DNA of 64,000 nucleotides from Triangularia verruculosa (taxonomy: Eukaryota > Ascomycota > Sordariomycetes > Sordariales > Podosporaceae). Every line of letters starts with the position of its first letter. The stretch's first letter is position 1. Below the pieces are notes generated by a model. That model searched no databases, was not told where the DNA came from, and saw only the letters and a list, made by a program, of their open reading frames with translations. A program made the translations under genes and the position numbers. Below are positions 45,288-56,728 of the stretch, in pieces. The stretch covers positions 186,001 through 250,000 of the forward strand of contig MU863883.1 of assembly GCA_033296885.1 (NCBI GenBank), in the 5' to 3' direction.

Positions 45288-45702
45288 ACGTTATTTACGT
45301 GCTCGATTACGAACTTACTCTGCCAAGTTCGCCAAGCTTCTTGGAAGAATGCCGCCTTTGGATGTCGATGTCGAGCATGCCTGTCAAAGCTCCAAACGGT
45401 AGACCCACTATGGGGCAGCTGGAAGCTAAGTCAACCAATGAAAGCGTCGCTGGTTTCATCATCGTTCTTTCTGAGAGCTTGCGACGGGTGCGCGACACAG
45501 AGGGAGGAGCTCTCTCCTGCAAAAAGCCCTTTGTCAGGCGCCAGCTTGCTCCAACTTATCGAGCACCACCAGGAACGACTTTCTGCTTCTTACTTTCGCT
45601 TTTATTTGCCTGTCTTCTTGGGCTCAGTCCTTTTCCAATGACGCGTCCGTAATCATCACCAGAACTCGACCGCGTTCACGTCATTGACGAAGCTGTCCAA
45701 AC
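45268..45702. promoter_or_regulatory. Divergent FMO / telomere-type protein promoter
   Basis: The 435 bp serve both genes. ACGCGT lies at 45641-45646, 57 bp from the right-hand ATG, and a TTCACGTCATTGACG segment follows at about 45674. Confidence 0.5.
45641..45646. promoter_or_regulatory. MluI cell-cycle box upstream of telomere-type gene
   Basis: A perfect ACGCGT, the MBF core for G1/S genes, lies 57 bp before the ATG at 45703. It fits a DNA-replication or telomere role. Sequence seen; use inferred. Confidence 0.45.
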
Positions 45703-48700
45703 ATGGCGATAGCTGAGGACGAATCCGTCGCTGCCCTGCTGGCGACGAAAGTCGCAACTCCCATTGCCCAGCTTGGCCCCGATCTGTCAGACCAACCGTC
45801 GCGAGCTGTACGAGGCGAAGTTGGCATTACATGGCCGTACAATTCAGTCACCGAGACTTTTGCTTTCTTGCTCGCAGAACCCGATGTGCGCCTGCGCCGT
45901 GCTAGAGGACAGATCCGTCTCGAACTTCACGGTCTCAGCGCTGGAATTCTGTCAAAGTGTGGCCTTGGTGCCGGCGACGAGCTGCTCTTCTCCTTGGAGG
46001 GAGCAACCTGGGCTAAGGACACATCACCAGGTGGCATCCCTGGCTCCAGAGTGGAATGGCAGTTGCAGTTCAACGAGAAGCTTGTCTTACAGGTCCGGTT
46101 ATAAAGCATTTTTCTCAATTGTTTGCACCTCCTAACGTTTGCTGTAGATAAAATCTGGCGAGACAGGCCAGCTTAGACATCTGAACATCGACCATCCCGA
46201 GCCCGAGCCCGAACCCGAGTCTAAACCACCGGCTACAGTCACGACCGAACCTCGACTAACAACGCCTGAGCCAGAGGAGCCGCCCGACCACGTTCCTACT
46301 ATTCGGAAATTCTTCGAGATTGCCGAAAATGAATACGCATCACCGGCCTTTGTCAAACGAGCGCGACTGTCTTACGGCGCACTCTTTGAGGATGGGTTTG
46401 ACCCTTTTGAAGAAGATGGAGGCGTCAAGGGCAAGGGTCGGAAACGCACTCGGTTTGGGCGTGATAGTGGTGCGTGGCGGTATACCAGCCAATCTCCAAG
46501 TCCTGAACCCGAGTCTCCAGCCCAGGATTCCATAGAGGAGGAAATAACGGAGGAGACCACCCCGCAGCCTTCTCCTGAGAAAGAAAAGCTAGACGAAGGC
46601 TGTCAAACTGTCGACACTGAAATGATAGACCTAGTCGATGAGGCAGTACAGACCGAGCCCGCGCCGATTAAGCCAGCACAAACCGAGCCAGGGCAAACTG
46701 TATCAACACAGACGAAGCCAGTACAAATGGAGAGTGCCATGGATCTACTCAGCGAAGCAGCTCTAGCACAGGCACAGCAGGAAACGAGGCCTTCTGCCGT
46801 TGAAGAGCAAACAACTCTCACCGACAAACATCGGAAGCAACAGTCATCACCTGTTGCTCAAGAGCAACCAGCTCTGACCATGCCGGAATTGACCCCTGCC
46901 ATTTCAAAAGATGTGCTGGATAAGGAGCCTAGCCATGATGAACATGCACAGCCTTCTATAACTGCTGCCGAAAAGCAATCTAGTCCTTCGGCTGCGGCTA
47001 TGAACACGGACATGCCCAATCTTGATACCGCACAGAAACCTACCGTCGATACGTTGTCTACTAGCTCTCTGTTCGGAACCCCTAAAACCCCAGGCTTCTC
47101 CATGTTTGGTACTGGTCCGCCCGCTCGGATCGATTCACCATCGAGTATTGCAGACCAGGTTAGATTTGGATTCTCACACATTCCACATAATGTACCACCT
47201 GCAGACGTCCAGGACCAACATTACCAGGATGCTTCGGGGTTTGAAAAGAATGAGGCGTATCCCGATTCGTATCTAGACAACTCGCACCCCGGCGTTCATA
47301 TTAACAACTACTTTGCGGCTGCAGATACTCAAGATCTAGCCACCCAGCAGCCGCCCATGATGGAAAGCTTTGACAACAATCAGTGGACGGTTGCAACGCA
47401 GTCCCCGCACTATAACCAGGCTGAGGGCGGGCACTTTGGTGCAGATGCTTTGAACGAGGGCACGCCGATGCCTTCAGGCGATCCGGTGCTCCATACCACT
47501 GACGTAACTCTTGAAACCTTACCGGAGGGGTTCGCTAGCTACGGTCAGAATCAGATGACGCAGTTCTCGAATGAAGAGCTCGCTGATCAGGAGGCTCATG
47601 GCAATTCACAAGGCTATGGCGAGGCTGACGACTCCATGAGCGAAGATGCCGTCGGAGTAGAGGACGAGGAAGACCAGGATGAGGCGCAGGATGAGTATGC
47701 GTACGGCGAGCCCATAGAAGAAGGCGATTATGACCAGCGTAACTACGACGAGCCATCTGATGACGACGAAGGTCTTTCCGAGCAAGAGGAAGAAATTCAG
47801 CAGGAGATTGTTGACCGATATGGCGATGCTCAGACTTATGACGAGGAGGATCTCGAGGATCTTGAGGGCGAGGATGAGCAGGACTATGAGGGAGAATATG
47901 ATGAGGAAGAGGGCGACGAGTACGATGGTTATGATGACCCTCCAGCTGCCGGACCAACATATACCGGCAGAGCACTGCCTCAGTCGAATCCGAGTGAGCC
48001 GGTTGTGATTAGCTTGCTCTCGGACTCCGAGGACGATGACGAGCCCATGCCAGAGCCGAGGGCACCTCTGGCTGCCAAACCCAACCAGACGACTAGTCAA
48101 AGCCCGGAACCTAATCCTGAGCATGTTGATCCCCAACTGTCTCAAGAAGCTCAGGAGTCTGAAGACGAGTTCTCCGGCTTTGAAGATGAAGCTCACAAGT
48201 CTGAAGATGATGCGTCAGGATTTGAAGACGAGGATTTAGAGGAGGAAGGGGACGAGGAATTAGAGGAAGATGGAGTTGCAGCTCCTGAAGAAGAAGAGGG
48301 AGAGGAGGATTCGGACGAAGATAAAGAGCTCGACGAAGATGAAAAGTCCTACGGGGATGTTAGGAAGCGCGGAGGCGAAGCGCTCCAAGCTCGGGAGGAG
48401 GTTCCGCAGGCTGAACCAAAGGCTTCGCAACTCAAAGATGAAATCTCGGCGTCTAAAGATGTAGCTAACGAGGCGAAAGAAGAGGACGCCCCGGACGTTG
48501 CCGGTGGCCGAACCCAAGTGGTTGATTTTGCCGTCCATCAGAATGATGGGGCGGATGAGCAAGCGCGAGCACCAGTCAATGCGTCCACTTCCCAAGAGGA
48601 TTCATTTGTGATGTCGGCCCCCGAAGACACGGATGGAGCATCTGACTCTGAGTCGGAACTCGAGATCGAGCCGCCTGTAGGGATCGTTGCCAAGCCACAA

Positions 48701-50884
48701 GATGAGGATGCAGGGACCGAAGGATCAGCTGCCGTTGCTACGAATTCGGGAGATGGCGAAGCCAAGTCTGAAGAGCCGGATTCTGTTGCTTCACAGCCTG
48801 AAGATATGGAATCACCAGTGCAACAATCGGATCCCATTGAAGAGTCAGAGGCTGACCTGCAGGACATTGCTGTGACCCAAACTGGAGATGAAGAGGGTGA
48901 GGATGGAATGATGGACGATGATTCTAGTGGTGTTGTCGATAAGGACGAGGCATCTCCGGGAGGATATGACCAAGAGCTGGAGGACTACTACGACGACATG
49001 GTACTTGAGCAACTTGAACAAGAACTGGCCAGGAATCAGGCTGCCGCGTCCGAAACAGTCGATGACCAGATGTCAATTGCAAGTCGAGTTGAGGCGGATG
49101 AAGACGAGGATATGGATGTGGAAGACGACCAGGAAAAGGCCAGCACCGCCGAGCCCATGTCTGTGGTTGACGAAGTCGATGATGACGATGTCGACATGAT
49201 TGATGCCGGCACGCCACATTTTGAGTCTCCCATGGACGCAGAAACTCCACGAGCCGAGGTGGAGACTAGTGTGGTCATCACTGAGGTCATCGAGGAGGTC
49301 GTTGAGGAGACTGTCGTCATGGAGGTCACGACTGAGAGCATCCCGGATGATGTGGCTATGGAGCCGCAAGCGACTGAAGAGACACTTGAAGAGCCACGGC
49401 AGCAAGAGGAAGCTGGTGTTGTCGAGACTGTTCGTCTTGAACCTGTCAACGAGGCGAAGGAAGAAGTGCCCGTGCCAGTGGCAGATGAGGAGAAACCAAC
49501 AGTGGTGACCCTGGAACCGGTCAGCAATCAAACACGCGGCGGAGAGGCCCCTGCCTCGCCTCCCCTCACCAATTCGTTCGCATCTCAGAAGCACATGTCA
49601 TTCGCGCAAGCTTCTCATGCCGCCATGCAAGAGAAAGAGTTCCCTCCAACACCATTGCAAAGCATGGTGCAGCCGGAACCTGAGGGTGGAGAAGCAACAC
49701 AAAAGGCTGGTTCGCCGGTCTTGGGTACTGATGCAGAGCGGTCAGGCATCGACGGTGCAGAAGATGTTGGCTCCCCAGACCTGAGCTTCAATACGCGCGA
49801 GTCTGACGCGGAAGAAGTCGCGTCTGCCTCGAACGCGCCTGGTCGGAAGCCGGCAGCTACACGTTCAAGCAAACGGACCAGAAACAAGAAACGGGTGACC
49901 AAGAGCAAGAACGCGCCTTCGGGGGATACCGAAGACCGTATCACAGTTCACACACCGTCCGCTCAAGAGCACATGTCTCCGCAGCCCGAGATGGCAGCAT
50001 CGTTATCTTCGTCGCCAGATGTCAGCGTCAAACTGGCTCAGCAGTCGCTGGCGGCACGGAGGAGCAAGAGGGGACAACCGCAATCACAGGAGCAGCCGGT
50101 ACGCATCAGCCCGCGACTTGCGAGGAGACGGTCAGGCAGTTTTCAGTCCAGCAACCAAGACGCCGAAGAAGAGCCCAGGGCATCTTTTACGATGCCTTCC
50201 AACCAAGACCTAAGCGTTCTCCTTGCCAAAGGGGCCTTGGCGTCGCCATCCAAGGGAGATGTCAGTGTCAATTTGGCAAGGGATGCCTTGAATTCCCCGT
50301 CGAAAACCAAGTCGGCACCTGTCCCAGACGGTGGCAGTCATGAGAGCGACGCCAGCACTGCGACACTCAAATCCGATCTAACCAAGCGTCTCCGGAGAGA
50401 CTTCCCCGACTGCATCAACCTTTCCTCGTTGAGGTTTCACGTCGAGAAATTCCCAGTTGTGGTCGCCGTCGTCACCTCTCAGCCAACGGCACCTGCGCGA
50501 GCCAAAGGTGGTCCGAGGGAATACTTCATGTCCTTTCACATTACCGACCCTTCCATCGCGCCAAGTAGTGTGGCAGAGGTGCAGCTGTACCGGCCGCACA
50601 AGGAGTCGCTTCCTATTGTCAAGATTGGGGATGCAATTTTGCTACAGAGACTGCAGGTCAAGTCCATCAGCAAGAAGGGGTTCGGGTTGAGGTCTGGAGA
50701 GGATTCGAGCTGGGCCGTGTTTGATGAGGACGAAGGAGCGCCACAAATCAAGGGGACCCCGGTGGAAGATTGGGAGCAGTATCGGGACTACATGACAACC
50801 ATGAGGGCTTGGTGGAGGAGTTTAGATGGAGCTGCAAGGGAAAAGGTTGAGAAGGCGGATAAGAAGATGAGGGAGGCCAAATAG
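45703..50884 (+). CDS. Large acidic protein with C-terminal POT1/Cdc13-type OB fold
   Basis: Exons 45703-46092 and 46148-50884 give 1708 residues; the 55-nt intron has a weak GTCCGG donor but keeps the frame (VLQ-IKSGETGQ). Residues 1-137 form a compact conserved-looking domain (RGEVGITWPYNSVTETFAFLL, RRARGQIRLEL, GAGDELLFSLEG) that I read as OB-like. About 1,270 residues of acidic, low-complexity sequence follow. They include a SUMO-interacting motif VVISLLSDSEDDDE at about 749-762. Three helical repeats (starting D1421, D1484, D1501) precede the C-terminal domain. Residues about 1535-1690 (LTKRLRRDFPDCINLSSLRFH, EYFMSFHITDPS, VQLYRPHKESLPIVKIGDAILL, SSWAVFDEDE) match the telomeric single-strand-binding POT1/CDC13 fold. 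A telomere end-binding role is inferred; no DNA contacts can be tested here. Confidence 0.78.
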
Positions 50885-51514
50885 TGATCTTGCCTCGTGT
50901 TTGTTTCTTGGGAGCACTACTGTGGTTTATGGGTGGGTTATGGAAAATATGCATGGTGTTTGACAAGAGGGTTTTCTTTTTGGAGTGTTGAGAGGTATCA
51001 CTTGGGGACCATCATTGGGATCTCCTCGGCATCAACGGGGACAACAGCTGTACAGTTTAATCGGTGTATGATAGGTTTGCCGCAGTTAATGTATGGGTTC
51101 GAGAAGAGCAATGATCTTGATCAGCGAGACATTTATCAGACAAGCACAGTACGCGAGAAGCGGGCTGGGAGGTGACATGCTGATATCATTGGTTTGTGCA
51201 ACACGGGAAGCATGCAGCATGGGGGTCTAGTGCATTGGCGCTGCGGCAACCTGCTGCAGGAATCACCGTGTAAGTGGTCACCTTTGGGGGACTGGGACAA
51301 ATGGTGGCTACAGTTGCATATACTGCGGTGGAATTTGTCGTGGTTGTGAGGGGGCATCGAAGCCGGCGAGTCTGCGGTACCGTGTCTTGTGTAGCTAGAC
51401 ATTGGGGAGGGAAAAGGTGTATAAGTAAGACAAGGACGAACGCTTCTCGAGTCGAGGAAGGCCATCGCAACGTCTGTTACACACAGAAGAGAGAGAAAAG
51501 AAAAAGAAAACGAC
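50885..51514. other. 3' flank of telomere-type gene and promoter of 2EXR gene
   Basis: The 630 bp separate two tandem plus-strand genes. The last 40 bp before the ATG are purine-rich (AAGAGAGAGAAAAGAAAAAG). No other gene is seen. Confidence 0.5.
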
Positions 51515-53449
51515 ATGTCCTCCGACGATAGCGACGACGAGCGCAACACCGCCGAACAGCTCCAGACCTGGGAACAGCTGCTCGATGGCTTCTCGTCACA
51601 AGTTCATCGCCTCTCCCGCGAGCATGTCTCCTCCCACCGCCGGCTGGAAGCCAACCTCAAAGGCCAGCTCGCCGTCATGAAGCGGGACCTGTCGAGGCAA
51701 CTCACCCGCGAAGTGGAGGACCTTCGCGCTTCGCTCGACCTCGCGACGCAGCTGCCGAAGTTTTATCTCTTTCGCAAGCTTCCTGTTGAAGTCCGAATCA
51801 GGATCTGGGAGTATGCCCTCTTCAGCGTGCCCCGCATCCTCGAAATGCGGGCGTGTTTTCTGTCGAGAGGTGGACAGGTGGTGGTGCCTCAAGGGGTCTA
51901 CCACGGCGTCTATTCCACTCCCTCGCCAACATCTTCTAATTCCAGTCTTGGTCTTGGATCTCTGCCCCCAGGTAGCGACGGCTCCAACTTTGGCCGTGAT
52001 TTCCGCCCTGTCGGTCCTCCCGGCGGACCGGCACCAAGACCACCACCTCCTCCTCCTCCTCCTCCTCCTCCTCCTCCAGCACTACCAGTACCACCAAACT
52101 TCCAAGCCTATTGGAACGGGATTCCTTATAATTATCATCAACTCCAGCACCATCATCACAACCATCCTCACAACCATCCTCACAACCATCCTCACAACCA
52201 TCCTCACAACCATCACCACACCCATCATGTTCACAACCATCACATGAACCACAGGACACCCACCAACCCCCTCCCCGGCCCAGTCATCATCACCAATCGC
52301 CTCCCACCCCCAGCCATAGCGTCCGTATGCCACGAATCCCGCACCATAGCCCTCCGACACGGCAACATGTACAAGACCAAATCCATCCAGGAATCCTTCT
52401 CCCCCGTCCCCAGCAGCAGTAGCAGCAGCATCCCCCCTCGACCAGGCCAACCACCTCCTCCTTCTTCTTCCTCCCAACCATCCCCCTCCAACCAAGCCTA
52501 CCTCACAGCCTACACCTGGTTCTCCCCCTCGATAGACTACCTCAAAGTCCACTCCGCCGGACCCGCCTACGCCGCATCCATCATGTCCCCCACCGACGGG
52601 ACAGGCGTCCCAGCCCCGTTGAACATGCAGCAATTCGCCTCCCAGATCCTCATCCGCAAACCCGTCGACAAGCCCGAGCTGGATCGCCAGGTGAAGCGCC
52701 TCCAGTCCCCCGACCTCTTCCCCAATCTGAAAACGATCGGAATCGTCATCACGCACGACCTGATCCGCCCGAGGACCGGGGGGTGGGAGTGGGGGTTGGG
52801 AACATCCCCTACCTCACGGCTCTTTCCGACGGGGGAGGGGCCGGTGAGGTTTGTTGAGTATGTTTTTCCTGTTTCCTTTTCTTTTTAATCCCTTTTCCCC
52901 TTTTCCCCTTTTTATCCCCATCAAAACTAACATTGAGATACCCACCCCAGCCTACAATCCCCCACCGCCGCCATCCAAATCGCCTCCCTCTTCCCCCCCG
53001 GATCGCCCCCCCACAGAGTCTGGTCGACCCACGCCTCCTCCCTCCTCACGTCCAACAAGTTTCTTTCTCCTCTGCTCAACAACCTGACCTTTCGCCTCGA
53101 AGGCTTCCAGATAAGCTGGCTGGCGCACCGGTACAAGAAATTCCCGCTCACGTTCCCCCTGTCCGAGGTCGTCAACGTCGACGACCTGGTCTTTGTCGAC
53201 GGAAGGGAGGCCTCCTGCGTGGACAACGGGTGGGTGAGGGAGGAGCTGAGACAAATGCCAGAGCTGCGGTTGCTGCACCTGTTTGTCCTGGACGAGTTTG
53301 ACGAGTGCGAGGGACGGCAGCCGTACCCCGGGGAGAAGGCCGGGGAGATGAGGAGGCTGTATGGTGCTGCTGGTGCTGCTGGTGCTGCTGGTAATGCGAG
53401 TTGTGGTGGGGGGTTTGGGTCGAGGTTGGTGACGCTGGGGTTGCTTTAG
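51515..53449 (+). CDS. 2EXR-domain fungal protein with coiled coil and His/Pro-rich inserts
   Basis: Exons 51515-52857 and 52951-53449 give 613 residues; the intron runs GTATGT...ACCCCAG. Residues 10-80 are acidic and then likely coiled coil (VHRLSREHVSSHRRLEANL). The 2EXR motif follows (FYLFRKLPVEVRIRIWEYAL, then RILEMR), and its second half (ITNRLPPPAIASVCHESRTIALR) comes after an insert. That insert holds a run of about a dozen prolines (CTC repeats) and a His/Asn/Pro repeat from tandem 12-nt units. The C-terminal part (RLEGFQISWLAHRYKKFPL) is conserved-looking. 2EXR proteins are a large fungal family without a settled biochemical role. Each Sordariomycete genome has many. Confidence 0.8.
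52157..52216 (+). repeat. 12-nt tandem repeat encoding His-Asn-His-Pro
   Basis: CACAACCATCCT occurs four times without error (52157-52204) and a fifth time degenerate, within the 2EXR gene and in frame. It should vary in copy number between strains. Confidence 0.95.
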
Positions 53450-53468
53450 GGGGGGGGGGGGGGGGGGG
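53449..53468. repeat. G20 homopolymer at the 2EXR stop codon
   Basis: The G of the TAG stop codon starts an uninterrupted run of 20 G. Such a run at the very start of the 3' untranslated region could form a G-quadruplex in the RNA, and its length is also prone to sequencing error. Confidence 0.85.
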
Positions 53469-54206
53469 TGATGTCGTTCTGTCAAGGTTGATATTGGATA
53501 CGGGTACTGGATTTTATGGTTAAGCGATCAGAGGGCCGCAGATTGGGGGCATGAAGACTATATATAAATAGGTCACCAAGTGAGTTTTTGAAACATGATA
53601 TCATTTAGGATATAGGTAAACGATAACTTTAAACCATTCTCTCATTCTCTTCAATCTTCTTCTTCCTTCCTTCCTTCACTCAAGCAGACCTATCTCGTTC
53701 TTGTTCTTGTCTAACAGTGTAGGTGGTTTATATACCCCAGGGCATCCAGTTTTTGTCTATTCCCGCGCTTGCACGCTCTCACTCGCTTCACTGACTGACT
53801 TCACTTCCAACACTGTCTGTCTCTGACCTGTTTCCCATTTCACATTTGCTCGCCATACCAATTTCTCAATCCATCCATCCATCCGTCCGTGATAGATCCT
53901 TTGAAAAAACTTTGATAATCCTCAAAACATTTTTTCTCTCTTGGTCGAGAACATCATTCATTAGAAAAAAGATAAAGAGAAGAAAAAAAAGAGAAACCCA
54001 TTATAATCCCCGCAATGCTCGCATATTCTGAAGCTGAAGCAGAAAAGCAAAGCAAGAAACAAAATCAAGAGGCTAAGCTAAGCCCATATTCCCAGAATTG
54101 AACGCCAATAATGCAACGCAAACCCTCCCTCTCCAAGACCCAACTTCATCCAGTCATCAAGGGACTTTCTCCTAAATCCTTGACCACTCACCAAACAACA
54201 GAAAAC
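53450..54206. other. Convergent 3' flanks of 2EXR and malic enzyme genes
   Basis: The 757 bp hold the G20 run, CTTC/TTCC repeats near 53650-53676 and (ATCC)4 at 53870-53885. The right part is purine-rich. No gene is seen. Confidence 0.55.
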
Positions 54207-56723
54207 TTAAAGAGCGGGATCGTAGATGTGCTCCTTGATGTACTTGTCAAGAGCCGGGTCACCCCACTCCTCCCAGGTGAGCCATTGCTCCTCGGGAAGA
54301 GCACTGACACCGTCCCGACGCGCCGCCTTCATCACCTCGCGGGCAACGATCACGCTGGCATCGCGGACACGCTCAATGCGGGGGTAGATCAAACCCTTGT
54401 GCACCTCCTCGGCGTTCAGAGACCCGGCAAGGGCGGCGGCAGACGTGTAGATCATGTTGTCGGTCACGCGGGTGGCCTTGGCGAGGATGGCGCCGAGACC
54501 GATACCGGGGAAGACATAGACGTTGTTGCCCTGGTTGGGGTGGTAGGTGATGGCCTGGTCGCTGCCCAGCTTGATGGTGAACTGGGAAAAGGGAGAGCCG
54601 GAAGCGAAGATGACGGTGCCGTCGGTCCAGGTCACGGCCTGCTCAAAAGTGCACTCGGCCTTGGTGAGGGGGTTGCTGAGGGGGAAGAGAATGGGTCTGC
54701 GGCCGAGACCGCCGGCATCGACCGAGGCCTTGAGGGCGCGGACAACAGACTCGGTGAAGACGCCAAACGTGGCAGTCAGACCAACAAGAGCGGTTGGCTT
54801 GACGTACTCAATGACCTCCTCCAGAGTCTTGAGCTGGATGCCATTGTTGTCACCGCGGGCAAAGTACTTCTTGTGCTCGGCGAGCTTGTCGCCACGGTCC
54901 TTGGTCACGAGACCCTTGGTGTCGACAAGCCAGAACTTGTCCTTGGCGGCCTGCTCGGAAAGACCGCGCTTGGTGTAGTACTCGACGAGCTGCTTGGCGA
55001 CACCAACGCCGGCGGAACCAGCACCCATGAAGACGAGGCGCTGCTCCTCGAGAGGAACGCCCGAAAGATTTACGGCGCCAATGTAGCTGCAATTAAGGTA
55101 GGTTAGCAAAACTGTTCGGTCTTGTTTGTGGGTGGAGCGCGCTCTGCGATTCGTAAGCGCAAAACTTACCCTCCGAGAACAACAGCACCGGTGCCCTGGA
55201 TGTCGTCATTGAAGCACTTGTACTTGTCCCGATACCGGTCGAGGTAGTTGAAGGCCTTCTCCGACTCGAAATCCTCAAACTGCACCACCATCTCGGGATA
55301 GACCTCGGCAGCGGCCGTCATGAACTCGTCCATGAACTCCTGCTGCTCGGCCACCGAGGGGCGCTTGGAGCGCATGCCCAGGTAGAGAGGATCCTTGAGG
55401 TTGGTCTCGTTGGCGGTTCCGCAGTCGAGGACGATGGGGAGCGTCTTGTCCGGGTGGATACCCGCCGCCGCCGTGTACAGGGCTAGCTTGCCGATCTAAT
55501 GCATGTCCATTAGCCAACCAGCCCACTGGGACCCCGCCGGAAAATGGCCAACCACAGTTGCCGAGGACACTTACCGGAATGCCAACGCCATTGACGCCCA
55601 GATCGCCCAGACCCAGGATTCGAGACCCGTCTGTCACGACGCAGATCTCGGGACTTGGATATGGCCAGTTCTTGAGGATGGTCTTTATCGACTTGCGCTG
55701 CTTGATGGAGATGTAGAGCGCCTCGGGCCGTGTGTAGAGGGTCGAGTACTGCAGGCAGACGTCACCAATGGTGGGAGTGTAGACAAGAGGCATGAGCTCC
55801 TTGGCGTTGTCGATGAGGAGACGGTAGAAGAGGTCGGCGTTCTGGTACTTGAGGGACGACAGGTAGAGATAGCGGTCAATGTTGGTCTGACGAGTCCGGA
55901 TCATCTTGAGCGCACGCTCACACTGCTTGTTAGAGTCCTCCATGACGTGTGGAATAAGACCAGTAAGGTTCTTGGCGATGCGCTGCTCTGGGGTGAAGGA
56001 GAGGCCTTGACGGAGGGACGTGATGTTAGCTGCCATGGTGCGCAACGAAGGGAGGATGCGGGAGGTCATCGATAGAGGCGCAGGCTCGTAGGTGGGGGGG
56101 GGGGCTTTCTAAAAGAACGGAAGGAGGGGAGGGAGGTAGGTAGGTAGGGGATATGATGCTTTAGAGGAGGGACCCAGTTCGAGTCAGATGGTCCGGACAG
56201 GCTCGGGAGCATGCTGTTCGGACACGGTGCAAGATTTAAACTCTGGCACCGCTTTCCCTGCTAACGGAATGACGCACAAAGGCGCAGGACAGGAGCAAGC
56301 AGCGGGCAGCGGGCAGCGGGACGACAAGCTGGGGAAGCTGGGGAAAAAGAAACTAGAACAGAAAAATCATGTTGACTCACCCTTATTCCACATGGGCTCG
56401 TTGATCACCTGGTACCCGAGGGCCTGGTTCTGCGTGAGGTACTGGGTCTCGGCGAACTGCTTGACCTCGCCGTAGGTCTTTTGCTGGTACCCCCGGAGGG
56501 TGTCGAGGTTGGCCATTCTCATGGCTTCTTCAATGGCAGCGATGTCAACAGACGACATTGGGTTGGCGGCTGAGATTCTGCGCGAGGACGAGATGGACAT
56601 GCGCTTGGAGGTAGATATAGACGAGTGCGAGGACCGGGCCGACGCTACTGAGGACGATGAGGGGGAAGTTGACCGAGGCGTTGAGATATTGGATGAAGAG
56701 GCGCTGGGAGCATACGAAGCCAT
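54207..56723 (-). CDS. MAE1: NAD(P)-dependent malic enzyme
   Basis: Exons 56723-56381, 56005-55575, 55495-55170 and 55086-54207 give 659 residues. All junctions restore the frame (EPMWNK-GLSFTPEQ, GVGIP-IGKLALY, VVLGG-YIGAVNL). Motifs include LMPLVYTPTIGDVC, VTDGSRILGLGDLGVNG, the malic signature FNDDIQGTGAVVLGG, the Rossmann loop GAGSAGVGVAKQ and LSNPLTKAE. The enzyme decarboxylates malate to pyruvate with reduction of NAD or NADP. Cofactor choice cannot be read with certainty. The first exon encodes a Ser-rich, low-complexity N-terminus (MASYAPSASSSNIS). Its 375-nt first intron is unusually long and contains a second in-frame ATG at 56069 that reads straight into exon 2. Confidence 0.94.
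56006..56069 (-). other. Alternative in-frame start of malic enzyme inside intron 1
   Basis: From the ATG at 56069 the sequence MTSRILPSLRTMAANITSLR runs without a stop into GLSFTPEQ of exon 2. It is rich in Arg, Ser and Leu and has no acidic residue, as in mitochondrial presequences. An internal promoter would give a 20-odd-residue alternative N-terminus. Confidence 0.4.
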
Positions 56724-56728
56724 TGCAT
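56645..56728 (-). promoter_or_regulatory. Overlapping uORF at the malic enzyme start
   Basis: An ATG five bases before the main ATG opens a 27-codon frame in another phase that overlaps exon 1. The main ATG has the better context (GCAATGG against CACATGC), so leaky scanning is plausible. Confidence 0.4.

Noticed and set aside
54111..55106. 331-codon open frame antisense to malic enzyme
   Set aside because: Codon-bias shadow of exon 4; the malic enzyme frame has clear family motifs.
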